Positions 49,686 through 62,870 of a stretch of DNA of 64,000 nucleotides are shown here, piece by piece. A program made the position numbers and the translations under genes. Source of the stretch: Typhlomys cinereus (lineage: Eukaryota; Chordata; Mammalia; Rodentia; Platacanthomyidae); NCBI GenBank assembly GCA_023101885.1, contig JALPQD010000016.1, forward strand, positions 9,549,634 to 9,613,633. The letters are read 5' to 3'. The notes beneath the pieces are model-generated. The model saw only the letters and a list, made by a program, of their open reading frames with translations, searched no databases and had not been told where the DNA came from. How positions within the stretch are numbered: the first letter of the stretch is position 1; every line of letters starts with the position of its first letter.

Positions 49686-50880
49686 GGCATGTGCATCAAA
49701 GTCTGTGGTAGATAATACATGTCCTGTGTCTGTCCTCAGGGTTACAATCTAGTAAAGACAGTAAGTACAAACAAGGTGTACTCACTGGAGTGTTGTGTGT
49801 AGACATCTCCCATCAGATGCTGTGGAAGCTCTTTTGTATATGGGCTTTGTTGACACTTACGGATGAACGAAATCATGCTAATTTATAGTACAGTGTGAAA
49901 TGTTATTTAAATAAATCTGAGTACAGCTTTAAAAGACAATGTAAGCTATCAGGATGATGTGAAGTAGACCTTGATAAATATGATTCCCAGGTCAGTCTAT
50001 AAACCTAAGCTCCATGACATAATACCTAAAGAAACATAACCAGATAGAAAGCAATTATTTCAAGCTTCTTGATCTGAGCAATATGAAAAATTGTTTGCCA
50101 CACTATATCCACATATTTAATTTCATATATAAACACATATTTACATAACTGTGTGTAATTTTAAAGTAATTTTGTAAGACTTGACTTATGAAAAAACCCC
50201 TGTTAGATAGTGAAAACTTATTGAATTGTTCTATTATATATTTGATGCTTCTTGAAAATTAAATTACTGTGTCATGGGTAATTTAGCAATAATCTCAGTT
50301 AACAGAACATCTTCAGAATTGAAGTGGACAAGGGCAAGGTATAACCCACATGACACCTCAATGGCATTGACCTTTTAAAAGGAAAACCTTATTGATTTTT
50401 AACAGATGAGATGACAGAAGAGCATAAAGTTGTTTAATTTTTAGGAAACAAAAGCTCAAAATAAAGCATTAGCCTACCAGGGTTCTACTTTCTTTAATTT
50501 TGAAGCTCACATATATTTATCTAGATATAAAAATTGCCAACCAACAAGAACTGTACATACCATGAAACTATGGAGAAGCATTAGACATACACATGAGTAC
50601 ATTTTTAAGTACTTTCAAATATTTCATTTGTACTTTTTGCTATGTATTTTGTTATAATGCTAAGTCTATAAAGCTATAAACTCTGTATCCTGATTGCCAA
50701 GTTCTTAGATAGCTTTGATCTACATGAATCAAAAATAAAAGAAACATGTTAGGTGTATAAAATTATGTGAAGTAGACCTTGAAAATATCCAATATATTGT
50801 AACATCACACACACAGACATATATATATTTGCCTCTAAATATTTGAAAAAAATTTGGACATCATTTTTTTTTCTGAGTAC
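49686..50880. other. Unique AT-rich sequence
   Basis: Nothing recognised. Confidence 0.5.
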
Positions 50881-50897
50881 AACACCAAGCAATTTCT

Positions 50898-51662
50898 TTT
50901 TTATACATTTTTATTATTATTTCCGCTCATACAAACTTAATAGGTACACCAGTTCCCTCCCTTCCTCCTCCTCCCCCGAACTCCCTGCTCCCCCTCCCCT
51001 TACCCCTCCCTCCCCATCCCCAGTGCCTCCCGCCCCGATTCCCAGAGAGTCCTTTATTGTGCATGCCTGCCTCTCCTCTGGGCCCTCCTCTCCAATGACG
51101 TACAAGGACCCAGTGGCAGTTCCCTGAACCCTTTCTCGTGTTCCCCTTAAGTATAGGAACACTACCGTGGCTATCAATCCCTTGCCTCCAAGGATCTTGG
51201 TGCTTTTAGCAGATGCTAGACTTTGTGAGGTCAATAGTGTGTCGGACATTGCGCAGGGCATGCAAAGTCCAATTATGATTGCTTCGGCCCTAACTTGTGT
51301 GGAGTATCTTGCAAATCATTGCTCCTCCCATTCTTTTGCTCTTACAATCTTACCGCCCCCTCTTCCACAAATGTCCCTGAGCTTCAGGATGGGGAGAGAT
51401 TAGGCTGGCCTAGTTCTAGGTGGTTGATATAGAGTCTCTGAAGTTCTGGATTGTGGTTTGTTGATTTTCTTTTGCAGTTTTGCTGCTCTTGCAATGCCCT
51501 TCCCTCCATCCTGATGGGCACTGTATGTCACCCCCTGGCCAGAGACAAAAAGCAATTAAACTGGAGTCTTATTATAAGAGCACATTCAAGAGCACATTAT
51601 TACATCTGTAATAAAAGTAGGAAACCTCAGTGAGGGAGGAGTCAATCACCCATTTGCAAAAT
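50898..51662 (-). mobile_element. 5'-truncated L1 insertion with 17-base target-site duplication
   Basis: AACACCAAGCAATTTCT lies at 50881-50897 and again, without mismatch, at 51663-51679. The insert is about 765 bases of L1 3' UTR on the minus strand, with its A/T tail at 50898-50925 and the polypurine tract (C/T-rich at 50955-51045). It is very similar to 4975-5720. The frames of 78-114 codons within it are 3' UTR read-through. Confidence 0.95.
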
Positions 51663-51679
51663 AACACCAAGCAATTTCT

Positions 51680-52084
51680 AAGAATAAAGATGTTCTCTTA
51701 CATATTTAAAGGACAGTAGTAAGACTTAGGAATTTACATAGATAAAACAGCACATTGTACTTCTCATTTTTTTTTAAGTTATATGGGCAAAATCTATTTT
51801 CTATTTCATTCCAGGTCAAAGATCTAATCACAAATCCCCATGACACATCATCTTATTTAGTGTTTATTACTCTATGGTGCCTAATCTTGAACAACTATTT
51901 GGCCCTTTGTATATTTACTGATTTTGAGAATTCTGAAGAATAGTGGAGAGTTTGTGGGAAGAATACCCTAGATGAAATTCATGTATACATTTCTGAAAAG
52001 AATACTACAGAAACAGTGCTTATTCTTCTCAGTCAGTCATACTATAAGGTACTATTAGCCCTAACACAGTGATGATCACTGTGG
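51680..52084. other. Unique sequence
   Basis: Nothing recognised. Confidence 0.5.
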
Positions 52085-52345
52085 GTGCCTGCTGCTGCAG
52101 TCTGAATGTGTGTATTGATAAGATTCATTTGCTGAAAATTAATCTTCGGTGTGGCAGGGAGTGTTTTCAGGAGGAGATTAAGCCATAAGGGGTCTGCTCT
52201 TGTGAATATGATTAATGCCTCTGAAAACCATTTCGAGAGACCAGTTTTACCACTGTGACCCCTTCTGCCACACACATATACAGCAACAAGGCACCTCTGC
52301 AAGTACCTTCACTTCTTGAATTTCTGTAAGCTACACCTCATTTTT
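52085..52345 (+). mobile_element. Possible ancient MLT-type LTR, plus strand
   Basis: CAGTCTGAATGTGTGTATTG, then TTTTCAGGAGGAGATTAAGC, AAGGGGTCTGCTCTTGTGAA and GATTAATGCCTCTG recall old MaLR LTRs. The 3' half is too decayed to confirm. Confidence 0.45.
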
Positions 52346-54604
<2,259 letters not shown>

Positions 54605-54732
54605 AGTATATTACATTGTTACAGAGGTCATTGACAGGAAGTGAAGGGCAATTTGAATGATAGTTGTGGCAGTCATGGATATATGCTCATCATGACAATG
54701 CAGCTGATAGATAGCTTCAGATAAACTTCTGT
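54605..54732 (+). repeat. Direct-duplication copy 1
   Basis: 128 bases, from AGTATATTACATTGTTACAG to AGCTTCAGATAAACTTCTGT, repeated at 55607-55735 with one extra A and one G/A difference. The flanks on both sides differ between the copies. Confidence 0.95.
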
Positions 54733-55606
54733 TTCATCTTTGTTATTAGAAATTTCCATACTGAATTATGTCTATGTCTATTATTTTTCTGAGAAAAAAA
54801 ACTTTTTAAGAGATGTGATAGCCATTTCTATTTTATGCCTTTCAAAAATTATCCTAGACTCAGATGCCAAGGAGAAAGCTTCTTCACAGCTATGCAGCTG
54901 AGCGAGCCCACCACGTTGTGTTGTCCCACTGTGAGGGCTGACAAGGTGGTATAGACATAGTCTAGTGGGCTTTGGAAAGGAAAGTGTTGTATAAGAAGTG
55001 TTTTCTGTTTCCATAGTTTGTCCACATCTTTGTATTAGATGCTGATGTTGGAAATATAAAGATGAGGAACAATTCAGAAAGGCACTAGTCTATTTTGTTG
55101 GAAGTCTGGTGTCTACAAACCTCAGGACAGACCATTATGGATTTCTCTGTGCCTGTGAGAAGTAAGTAAGAATGGGAAGGGTGAGGTCAAAGCTGTTGAG
55201 AGTTGGAGTGGTAGAGTCCTAGAAGTAGAACATGTACAATATAGAGTCATGAATGGGTCTGGAGAAAAAATGAAATGGCATAAGTTATCATTTGCAAAGT
55301 AAGTGGTGCCTCTTAACCATAATTGTTAGGCAACAGGTATAGTGGATTTTTGAAAGAAACTAACAGATTAAATTAATGAATTCTCTTTCTACAGCAGAGT
55401 ACAATGGAAGGAACTTAGACTACTTGGTAGTTAATATTGGCCATTTTTTTTTACTAACTTTGGTCTTAAGCAAATTATTTTGCCTCTCAGAGTCTTGGGA
55501 GTATGAAAAAGTGGGCCCTTCGTAAAGAGATTAGAATGGAAAGATGATCAAATGTCATAAAGTATGTGACATATTAGAGATTAGAGAAACAAATGAATCT
55601 ATCATT
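54733..55606. other. Unique sequence between the direct copies
   Basis: Nothing recognised. Confidence 0.5.
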
Positions 55607-55735
55607 AGTATATTACATTGTTACAGAAGGTCATTGACAGGAAGTGAAGGGCAATTTGAATGATAGTTGTGACAGTCATGGATATATGCTCATCATGACA
55701 ATGCAGCTGATAGATAGCTTCAGATAAACTTCTGT
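55607..55735 (+). repeat. Direct-duplication copy 2
   Basis: 129 bases matching 54605-54732 at about 98%, 1002 bases downstream in the same orientation. It has no terminal inverted repeats, and no A tail is seen at its end. Confidence 0.95.
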
Positions 55736-57857
55736 GTAAATGCAGAAAAGCACACCTTATCCATGTACTACACTCTTGTGTGTATTATCGTAATAATAGC
55801 AAACAAATGCTTCTTTCTGTTATGAACAGATACAATAAACATGTAAAAAATCTTTTTTATGTATCTTATCTTGTATAACTCTGAGAAATACAACAAAGAA
55901 CACAGTCAGAACTGCTTTTGCAGACAAATTCAACCTCTGTGATCTCCTAGATGCCATGAGGTACAACACAGGTATTTATACCTGGAACCAACATAGCTGC
56001 TCACACACTACCCTCATCCAGGATCACAGCTGGGAAATATGAGAATAAACTATTAAGTGTGCTGCTAGACACTTGGTGAGCATCTTCTGTGTTCTTTACA
56101 CAGTGCAAGGTACTTTGGAAATTTCTAAGCCAAATTAATTAAATATTCTCGAAGAGTTTTGATTCAGAGGAATTTTAAGAGTCATGGAAAATGGAAGAGT
56201 GAAACAGGAAATGGTCCATACCACAGGAGAGAAAAATAGTCTGTGAAGTCTGAGGGGCATGAAGTTATTTTTATTTGAAAGAAGTGAAGAAGTCTTTAAG
56301 AATATTTTTTTTCTGAGATTTGATTGGTGAGAAATATTTGAATTTCATCTCAAAGACTTTTGATACAGTACTTTTGTGTTTCTTGCTCCTGGTAGTTTAT
56401 GATATAAATTGTTGCCTTATAAATATCTATGGATGCAAAATCAAAAAATAATTGCACTTCATTCCTTTGTTCTCTACTTTTGTGTATCAAGAATGTAGAA
56501 TTTTACCCAAAATGTACAAGTTTTAGCTTGTAAAAAGCATATCCATATATTTTATTTCTCAGTATTTTGAGAAAAGTCCCTTGGAGGTCTAAAGTGTATT
56601 TTGCCCAATACAAAACAATGAAGAAGTTAAACATCATTCATTCACGTTTGAAGATCAACTGTGCCAGGCCTATGATAGCTTTTTTCAAACTGAGAAGCAT
56701 CACATGGCTGTGAGCAGTTGTAATCGGCACAGTAAAGACTCAGGCAAATCAAGGAACTCATTTTACAAAGTGCTGGATGACTGAGCTTTAAAGCTTCAAG
56801 CTCTTCATATGCTGTTCAGCAAGCACCCTGCAAACATAAAGTCAAGAACAAGAAAAACGTAAGGAAAGGACTTCATTTTCTTGGAAGGAGACCTGGATGG
56901 ATGCCCATTAAAATGCATCTAACAGAGGACATAAAACCAATGAAAGGGAGCGATTTACTTTTACTGCTGGGGCAGGAGTCATGCAACTATTTTTACTAAC
57001 TATGGCTACTCCAAAGTCTATCGGAGTGCCTAAAATATTTATGATAGCTGAGCCTATATGAGACACTGTCGATCGCAAACAGGAAAGCTAACCTGTGCTG
57101 GAGTGTGCTTGTTGTCATTCCCCTGTCAGACAAATAACACTGTGAAAATGGAGAAAGACAGAGTCAGATCTTCATAAAAACACATCAAGAAAAGAAAAAT
57201 GAGGAAGCCGTGGCTGACTGCCAGGAGCAAGAGCTGTGCCAGTTTGGCATTTTGCCTACCTAGACTTCAGGATTACCCTGTAGTATATTAAAGTATCAGC
57301 TTTTTAATTTACCGTATTATTTTCCAGATGTTTTTGGTAGAAAGGGACTTCTCAACAAACACTTGAGTGCTTGTCAGAGAATTACACATTTAATATTATA
57401 CTACTCATTATTTTAATTAATGGCAGGAAGAAGTTGCTCGAAGACAATTCTTAGTCGTGCAAAAAAAGAGCGTTAATATTGTATGAAGAGAGGAAATTAT
57501 CTTTAACACTGATGAATTGGAAGAAAATTAGGATCAAAGAAATACTGCTGGAGAAGGAGGCTCTAGGTATCAGGCCAGTTAATGTTATACATGATGATCA
57601 TCAGAAAGAGATTGCAAGTATGAAATCAGAAACTAATATCAGGAACTATTATGTAATATAGACCAAAACATGTAAAATTAGCACATGTCTAGGTGATCCA
57701 TAAATAATACTTCAGTTAGAATTTCTTGAAGTAACTTCAAAGACAAGTGTTCAATACTTGAAACAATTTCTCAATCTGTAAGAAACTGCTTATCATGCTG
57801 CCATTATTATTCTCTGAATACACTCTGCATGTCAAGCATTCTGTACAACGCCTTCTG
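55736..57857. other. Long unique sequence
   Basis: About 2.1 kb with no family recognised and no supported exon. The 60-codon frame at 57479-57661 has no domain. Confidence 0.5.
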
Positions 57858-57872
57858 TGAATAATCGTTCTT

Positions 57873-58198
57873 TTTTTTAAATAAATGCTTTTGTATTTCT
57901 TTTTATTTATTTATTTATTCAATTGTGCGAGTGTGTGTGTGTGTGCATGCGCGTGTGTATGTATGTGTGTGTGTGTAGAACCACGGACGAATTCGGGAAC
58001 CACCATGGACCGCCTCCACCTCCTCCCTGTTTACTCTGCCCCGGGATTCAGGGATTCACAGGCTCTGCCCTACCAGGACCAGAAACGCAGGCCGACCCAC
58101 GCTTTCGCCCGGCGTCTATACGTGGGGTCTAGGATCCGAACTCAGGACCTTCCGCCTGCAAGGCAGAGGCTTAACCCCTGAGCCACCTCTTCAGCCCC
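57873..58198 (-). mobile_element. Young D-type SINE, minus strand, with 15-base target-site duplication
   Basis: TGAATAATCGTTCTT (57858-57872) and TGAATAATAGTTCTT (58199-58213) flank it with one mismatch, at what was a CpG. The head is at 58198, the CA tail is seen as TG at 57935-57977, and T-rich A-tail equivalent at 57873-57920. A 10-base internal tandem (GGGATTCAGGGATTCA) lies at about 58042. Confidence 0.93.
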
Positions 58199-58213
58199 TG
58201 AATAATAGTTCTT

Positions 58214-58733
58214 AAAACTCACTGTTGCTCAGGAATATTACATTAAAAAAATTTCTGCAATTTTACCCATTAAGCAAGTAAATGACCAAGCCATTCTACA
58301 GCCTGAATTTTGGACAATGTTATTATTATCTTTCTAAATAGAAATCAGAATTTTTTTAAAAGCTGGATTTCTCTGCCTTTCAAATGAATTGCTTTCTATA
58401 GGAATATTATTGGGTCACATCCAGATTCAACATGCTCAGGTCTTGTTTCTGGCATGCATGTATTAATTCCTGCCTTATGCAAATCTCACCAATCACTGGG
58501 TTTTGTGATCATTTTCACTCTGATGGATTTACCGAATTCATGCTTATAGATAATTCTGAAAACTCTTTCTCCAAACTTCTAACATTTCTAGCCATATAGA
58601 AAACCCCCTGATACTCAAAATGTCTGCAAAATAGTATAGCACTATTTCTAGAGTGCAGTGACAAAACCAGGGTGAAAATAGTGAAGTATAAATAGATTGA
58701 GATGAGTTCTTTTCACAAAAGCTCGATCTTCCT

Positions 58734-58735
<2 letters not shown>
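58214..58735. other. Unique sequence
   Basis: Nothing recognised. Confidence 0.5.

Positions 58736-58779
<44 letters not shown>
58736..58779. repeat. (GA)n microsatellite
   Basis: 22 uninterrupted GA units. Confidence 0.97.
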
Positions 58780-58784
<5 letters not shown>

Positions 58785-58970
58785 TTTCATGATCATGATG
58801 CACAGGTAAAAGTCAGAGGACAACTTTGGGAAGTTGTCTTCTTTCACAACCGATTCAGTTCACTCTTTCCACCATATGAGCTTCTGGGGAATGATCTCAG
58901 GTCAACAGGAGAGAGATCAGATATCTTACCCACTAAGTCTTACCTACCTACTTACCTGCCCCAGGAGCTT

Positions 58971-59265
58971 TTTTTTTTTTAAATTATTATTATTTATTCA
59001 ACTGTGTGTATGTGCGCGCACGTGTGTGTGTGTCTGTGTGTGTGTCTGTGTATGTGTATGTGTAGAACCACGGACGAACTCGCAAACCACCATGGACACC
59101 TCCATCTCCTTCTGCCCCGGGATTCACAGGCTCCGCCTTACCAGGACCAGAAGCGCAGGCGGCCCCTGCTTCTGCCAGGCGTCTATACGTGGGATCTGGG
59201 ATCCGAACTCAGGACCTTCCGCCTGCAAGGCGGAGGCTTAACCCCTGAGCCACAATCGCCAGCCC
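58971..59265 (-). mobile_element. Youngest-looking D-type SINE, minus strand, perfect 17-base target-site duplication
   Basis: ACCTGCCCCAGGAGCTT at 58954-58970 is repeated exactly at 59266-59282. The body is CpG-rich. The head (complement of CTGAGCCACAATCGCCAGCC) carries a CGATTG variant not seen in the other copies here. A- and B-box-like motifs are intact. The frames of 112 and 135 codons are SINE read-through. Confidence 0.95.
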
Positions 59266-59282
59266 ACCTGCCCCAGGAGCTT

Positions 59283-60690
59283 GACCTTCTAAGTCATGAA
59301 ATTCTTATTGAAGTTTCTGTGATTCTGCTGTCACAACAGTAAATTTCTAGGATCTGTCTAACTTCATTTCAACTGATCATATTGTTGGAAATCCTTTCAA
59401 GAGAATTGCCTTTCTTGTCAAAGATGATAACCTTGGCATAACTTTATTAATGATATGAATCATAAGAATGTGTAAGTGGTCAAAGGATGCACACTAGAAG
59501 ATTATTTTTGTACTAAGTTAGTACAAAAGTATGACATCTAATATTTTCATACATTTCTGTTCCTGGAGCAAATATCTTAGAAGAGAAAAATAATTTTGTG
59601 ATAACAAGCATTCAGATCAGTGGATATTATTCACCATTGTAATCTAAGGCTCACAGATATAAAAATAAGCAGCCTTTGTTTTGTATTAGAAGAATATGAT
59701 AGCAGTGACTAAAGTTCAGTACCAAGATCAAAAATTATTTCTTTCTTGGTCCTGTCTAGTTGAACCTCTGTAATAATGAACTCCAGCCATAGATTTCCTT
59801 CAGGGAGCATCATGGATTTAATAATTAAAAGCACCCAAGGTCAATGTAAAATGAGGTTATTTGTGTACCTGGAGACACCAATCTGTTTTTTACACTTATT
59901 CACAGTCACAACTTCTTCCACAGCTTCCTCCTGAAGCCAGGCTTGAATCACCAGTTCTCCTTCCACAACCCATTCATCTCACCACCAAGTCCCACAGCTA
60001 GTTTCTATATCACTTCTCTTATCTTAATTACTCTGCCCTTTACAGTGAACTTTTATTCTTTTAAAAATAATTGTTTCAACATTTGGAGAGAACCGTGCAG
60101 AGTATACTTTATGGTTTAACGAAATGTATAAGCAATAAAAGTTTGCTTTAAAAACTCGGTGCAGAAAGAATGAGTTCTCCACTTTTCTATGTAAAAATCC
60201 AAAGCTTACATCAGGAAGCGTTTTCCTCCCTAAATCAAGACACAAGTTAATTAACTGTAAAATCTAGAAAATCATTCCACATATGAGGAAAAGCAAAATG
60301 CTTTCTCCACATAAGTTAGGAAGCAAGGAGTAGGATTAGGATTCAGTTCTTTTGATCTTGCATCCGGGCATCTTTCCACAATAGCACTTACTTCCCAAGA
60401 GATAGGCAGAAAAGAGAAGAAACATGTGTAACTATGAGGAAGAAAGGCTTGCTAATTATATTCAAAAAGGAGCTTAACAAGTATGCTGGACTGGCTAGAC
60501 AAATGACCCTATGAATCTGCTTGTCTCAGCCTTCCCAATGCTAGGTCACAAAGGTCACTTCTTACCATTTTTTTTTTTGTCATGGGTTCTAGAGCTCAAA
60601 CTCAGGTACTTATGCTTATAGAATAAGCACTTACTAAATAAACTACTTTAATAGTCTTAACATCATAAACTTTCCAGTTCTAGCAAAACA
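59283..60690. other. Unique sequence with a small palindrome
   Basis: An exact 11-base-arm palindrome with a 1-base centre lies at 59506-59528 (TTTTGTACTAA and its complement). A decayed ID-like stretch on the minus strand may lie at 60570-60660. Otherwise nothing recognised. Confidence 0.5.
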
Positions 60691-60861
60691 TTCTGTGGCA
60701 GTTACAGTTGTCAATTTAGCACTTCAGAGATGTGCCTGTAGGCACACCTAGGAAGAATTATTTACCTGAAGAAGACATCTGGCAAGTCTAAGATAAGAAA
60801 AGATAAGACCCCTGGTGTGTGGGGTTGTTCCCCGGGCAGGTGGATGTGTGGATGTGTGGCT

Positions 60862-60936
<75 letters not shown>

Positions 60937-61175
60937 ATGGAATTTGAGAGAATGGCAAGCTAGAAGGTATGCTTTGGTCTTTTTGTCCCTCTCAGTGTTT
61001 GCTGTGGATGTGATGTGGTCAGTGTCTTCTGTTTCTGTTAGAACTGTTGGTGGCTTTCCAGCCATCAGGATCAACTGTAATCTGTAGCCATGAACATGGA
61101 TAAAATTCCCCTAAATGGTTTTGGCTAAGCTTTCATTTACAGCGAGAGGAAATGCAACTAAGACACATATCTCCC
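60691..61175 (+). mobile_element. Rodent LTR (MaLR-like), plus strand, with internal TG/GA microsatellite
   Basis: It starts near TTACAGTTGTCAATTTAGCA. It includes CACACCTAGGAAGAATTATT, a TG run at 60869-60892 and a GA run at 60893-60935, then TTTGCTGTGGATGTGATGTG and GGATCAACTGTAATC. It ends at AAATGCAACTAAGACACA, an LTR-type terminus. The order agrees with 26930-27292. Confidence 0.55.
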
Positions 61176-62519
61176 AGAAATTTCAACTCCACCTAAAGTT
61201 AGGAAAGGTGATTCCAAGAATCCTTGAAAAAAGCTGAAAGTCTCAGATGAATAAAATGCATTCTCAGGATAGTGTTCCATAATCAATCAAAAATGCATAG
61301 AGATATTATCAGAGAATCTGCTCTTAGCTCATAGAGATACTATGTGAGAATTTGCTTTTAGTGTAATGGATGGTAAGCCAGCAAAGACTGGACTATTTGT
61401 TTGTTAGAATGCCCTCTATTTTAAAGGCAATGCCTGAAGCATCTTGAAGGGAACTGTTTGCCAAGGATTAAGTGCCTCGGGGAGATGTGGTATTGGGACT
61501 CTGTTAAGTGCTCTTATGTTTCATTCTTCCCTGAACCTGCTTCACAGGAGGTTTCAGTCAGGGCTTCTGTTATCACGTAAGTGTTTTTGGAGCATCTGCT
61601 TCAAGCTCCCTTAGGTCATTTTCAGTGAGTATTCCTTCCTTTTTGTTGATTGGACACATGAATTTCTCACCATGTTCTGGTCATGGAGCCTTATGGCCTG
61701 GCCATTGGTTTCCTAGGTGCAAAGGATCCAAGAGAGAACACCAGTGAGAACACGAGTGTTCAATGACAGAAGTTGTTAGCTTTGAGCACTCATTCTCAGA
61801 AATGTGATGGTATCCCTTCTTCCATATGCTTTCCATCAAAGACACAACAATTCTTTAAAATCCAAGGGTTCTGCATGATGGTATAAGGACATTACAGTAA
61901 GGGGAATGGAGCTCCATTTGGCTGACAGGAAACCACATTCTACCCTCTGGTTTCCAAAGATTGTTCTCCATCTACCACATGTAATATATATGTGTCTTGC
62001 CCAATGCCTGCTGTATGCCTTACTTGTCTTGTCATTATGAGTAAATTGCCTAACAAAAGCAAGGAAACTTGAGGAGCAAGGGTTTTTTTTTTTTGTGAGG
62101 AGGGGGAATTATATCATTGGGGGAAAAGAATTGAGAGCATCTCTGTGACAATGTATAAGGACAACATGGGGGTACACTGATAAAGACAGGCTAACACAAG
62201 GGAGAAACTTTAGAAATCTGAGTTTAATAAAGCTGAGGGGAACCAAGTTTAAGCTTAAGATGGGAGAGCATTAGAACAGAAGAGAGAGTACAAAGTTGGA
62301 GAGAAGAGAGGAACCCCTTAAGGACAGATCGGTATCAGAGGTGAGTCTACAGAACCCCCAGACAAAAGGTAACAACTCTTCTATGGCCTTCAGAATTTGC
62401 TAGGCAGTTCTTAGGAAACTAGGGCAGTGCAAGGTAGGAAGTGCAAGGCCTTTAGAGCAGAGAAGTCAGAGTCTAGGAGAGAAGTCAGAAGTGGAAGGAG
62501 CTCCTGTAATCATCCAGCC
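61176..62519. other. Unique sequence with a short tandem duplication
   Basis: A 34-base imperfect tandem repeat lies at 61296-61363 (CATAGAGATATTATCAGAGA and CATAGAGATACTATGTGAGA starts). A purine-rich area at 62090-62320 is unclassified. Confidence 0.5.
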
Positions 62520-62870
62520 GGGGTGGAGGAGATTCACAAAAGGTCTATCTATGGCTAACAGTTTTGGCTTACAGTTCAGTATGGTGCCAAGTATTGGGGA
62601 AATCATGATGGCAGGAGCTTGAGGCAGCTGGTCACATTGCATCTGCAGTCATGGAGTGGATGGAGGGGAAACTGGTGCTCAGCTAGCTTTCTCTTTCTGT
62701 GAAGTTCAGGACCCTCATCCACGGAATGGTTCTTCAACCCACCTCAATGAGTATGAATTAGATAATGTCTCATAGGAATGCAGAGAAGCATTCTTTGGTG
62801 TTTTTAGATACTGTCAAGTTGATGATCTATATTAGCCATCAAATCACTTAAATTATCATCCTCCCAAAGA
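62520..62870 (-). mobile_element. MaLR-like rodent LTR, minus strand
   Basis: On the plus strand it reads TTTTGGCTTACAGTTCAGTA, GCTGGTCACATTGCATCTGC, CCATCCACGGAATGG-like text near 62720 and ATACTGTCAAGTTGATGAT. This is the complement of the element type at 26930-27292. Confidence 0.65.

Noticed and set aside
50843..51403. Proline/serine-rich frames of 78-114 codons
   Set aside because: They lie in the L1 3' UTR and its polypurine tract.
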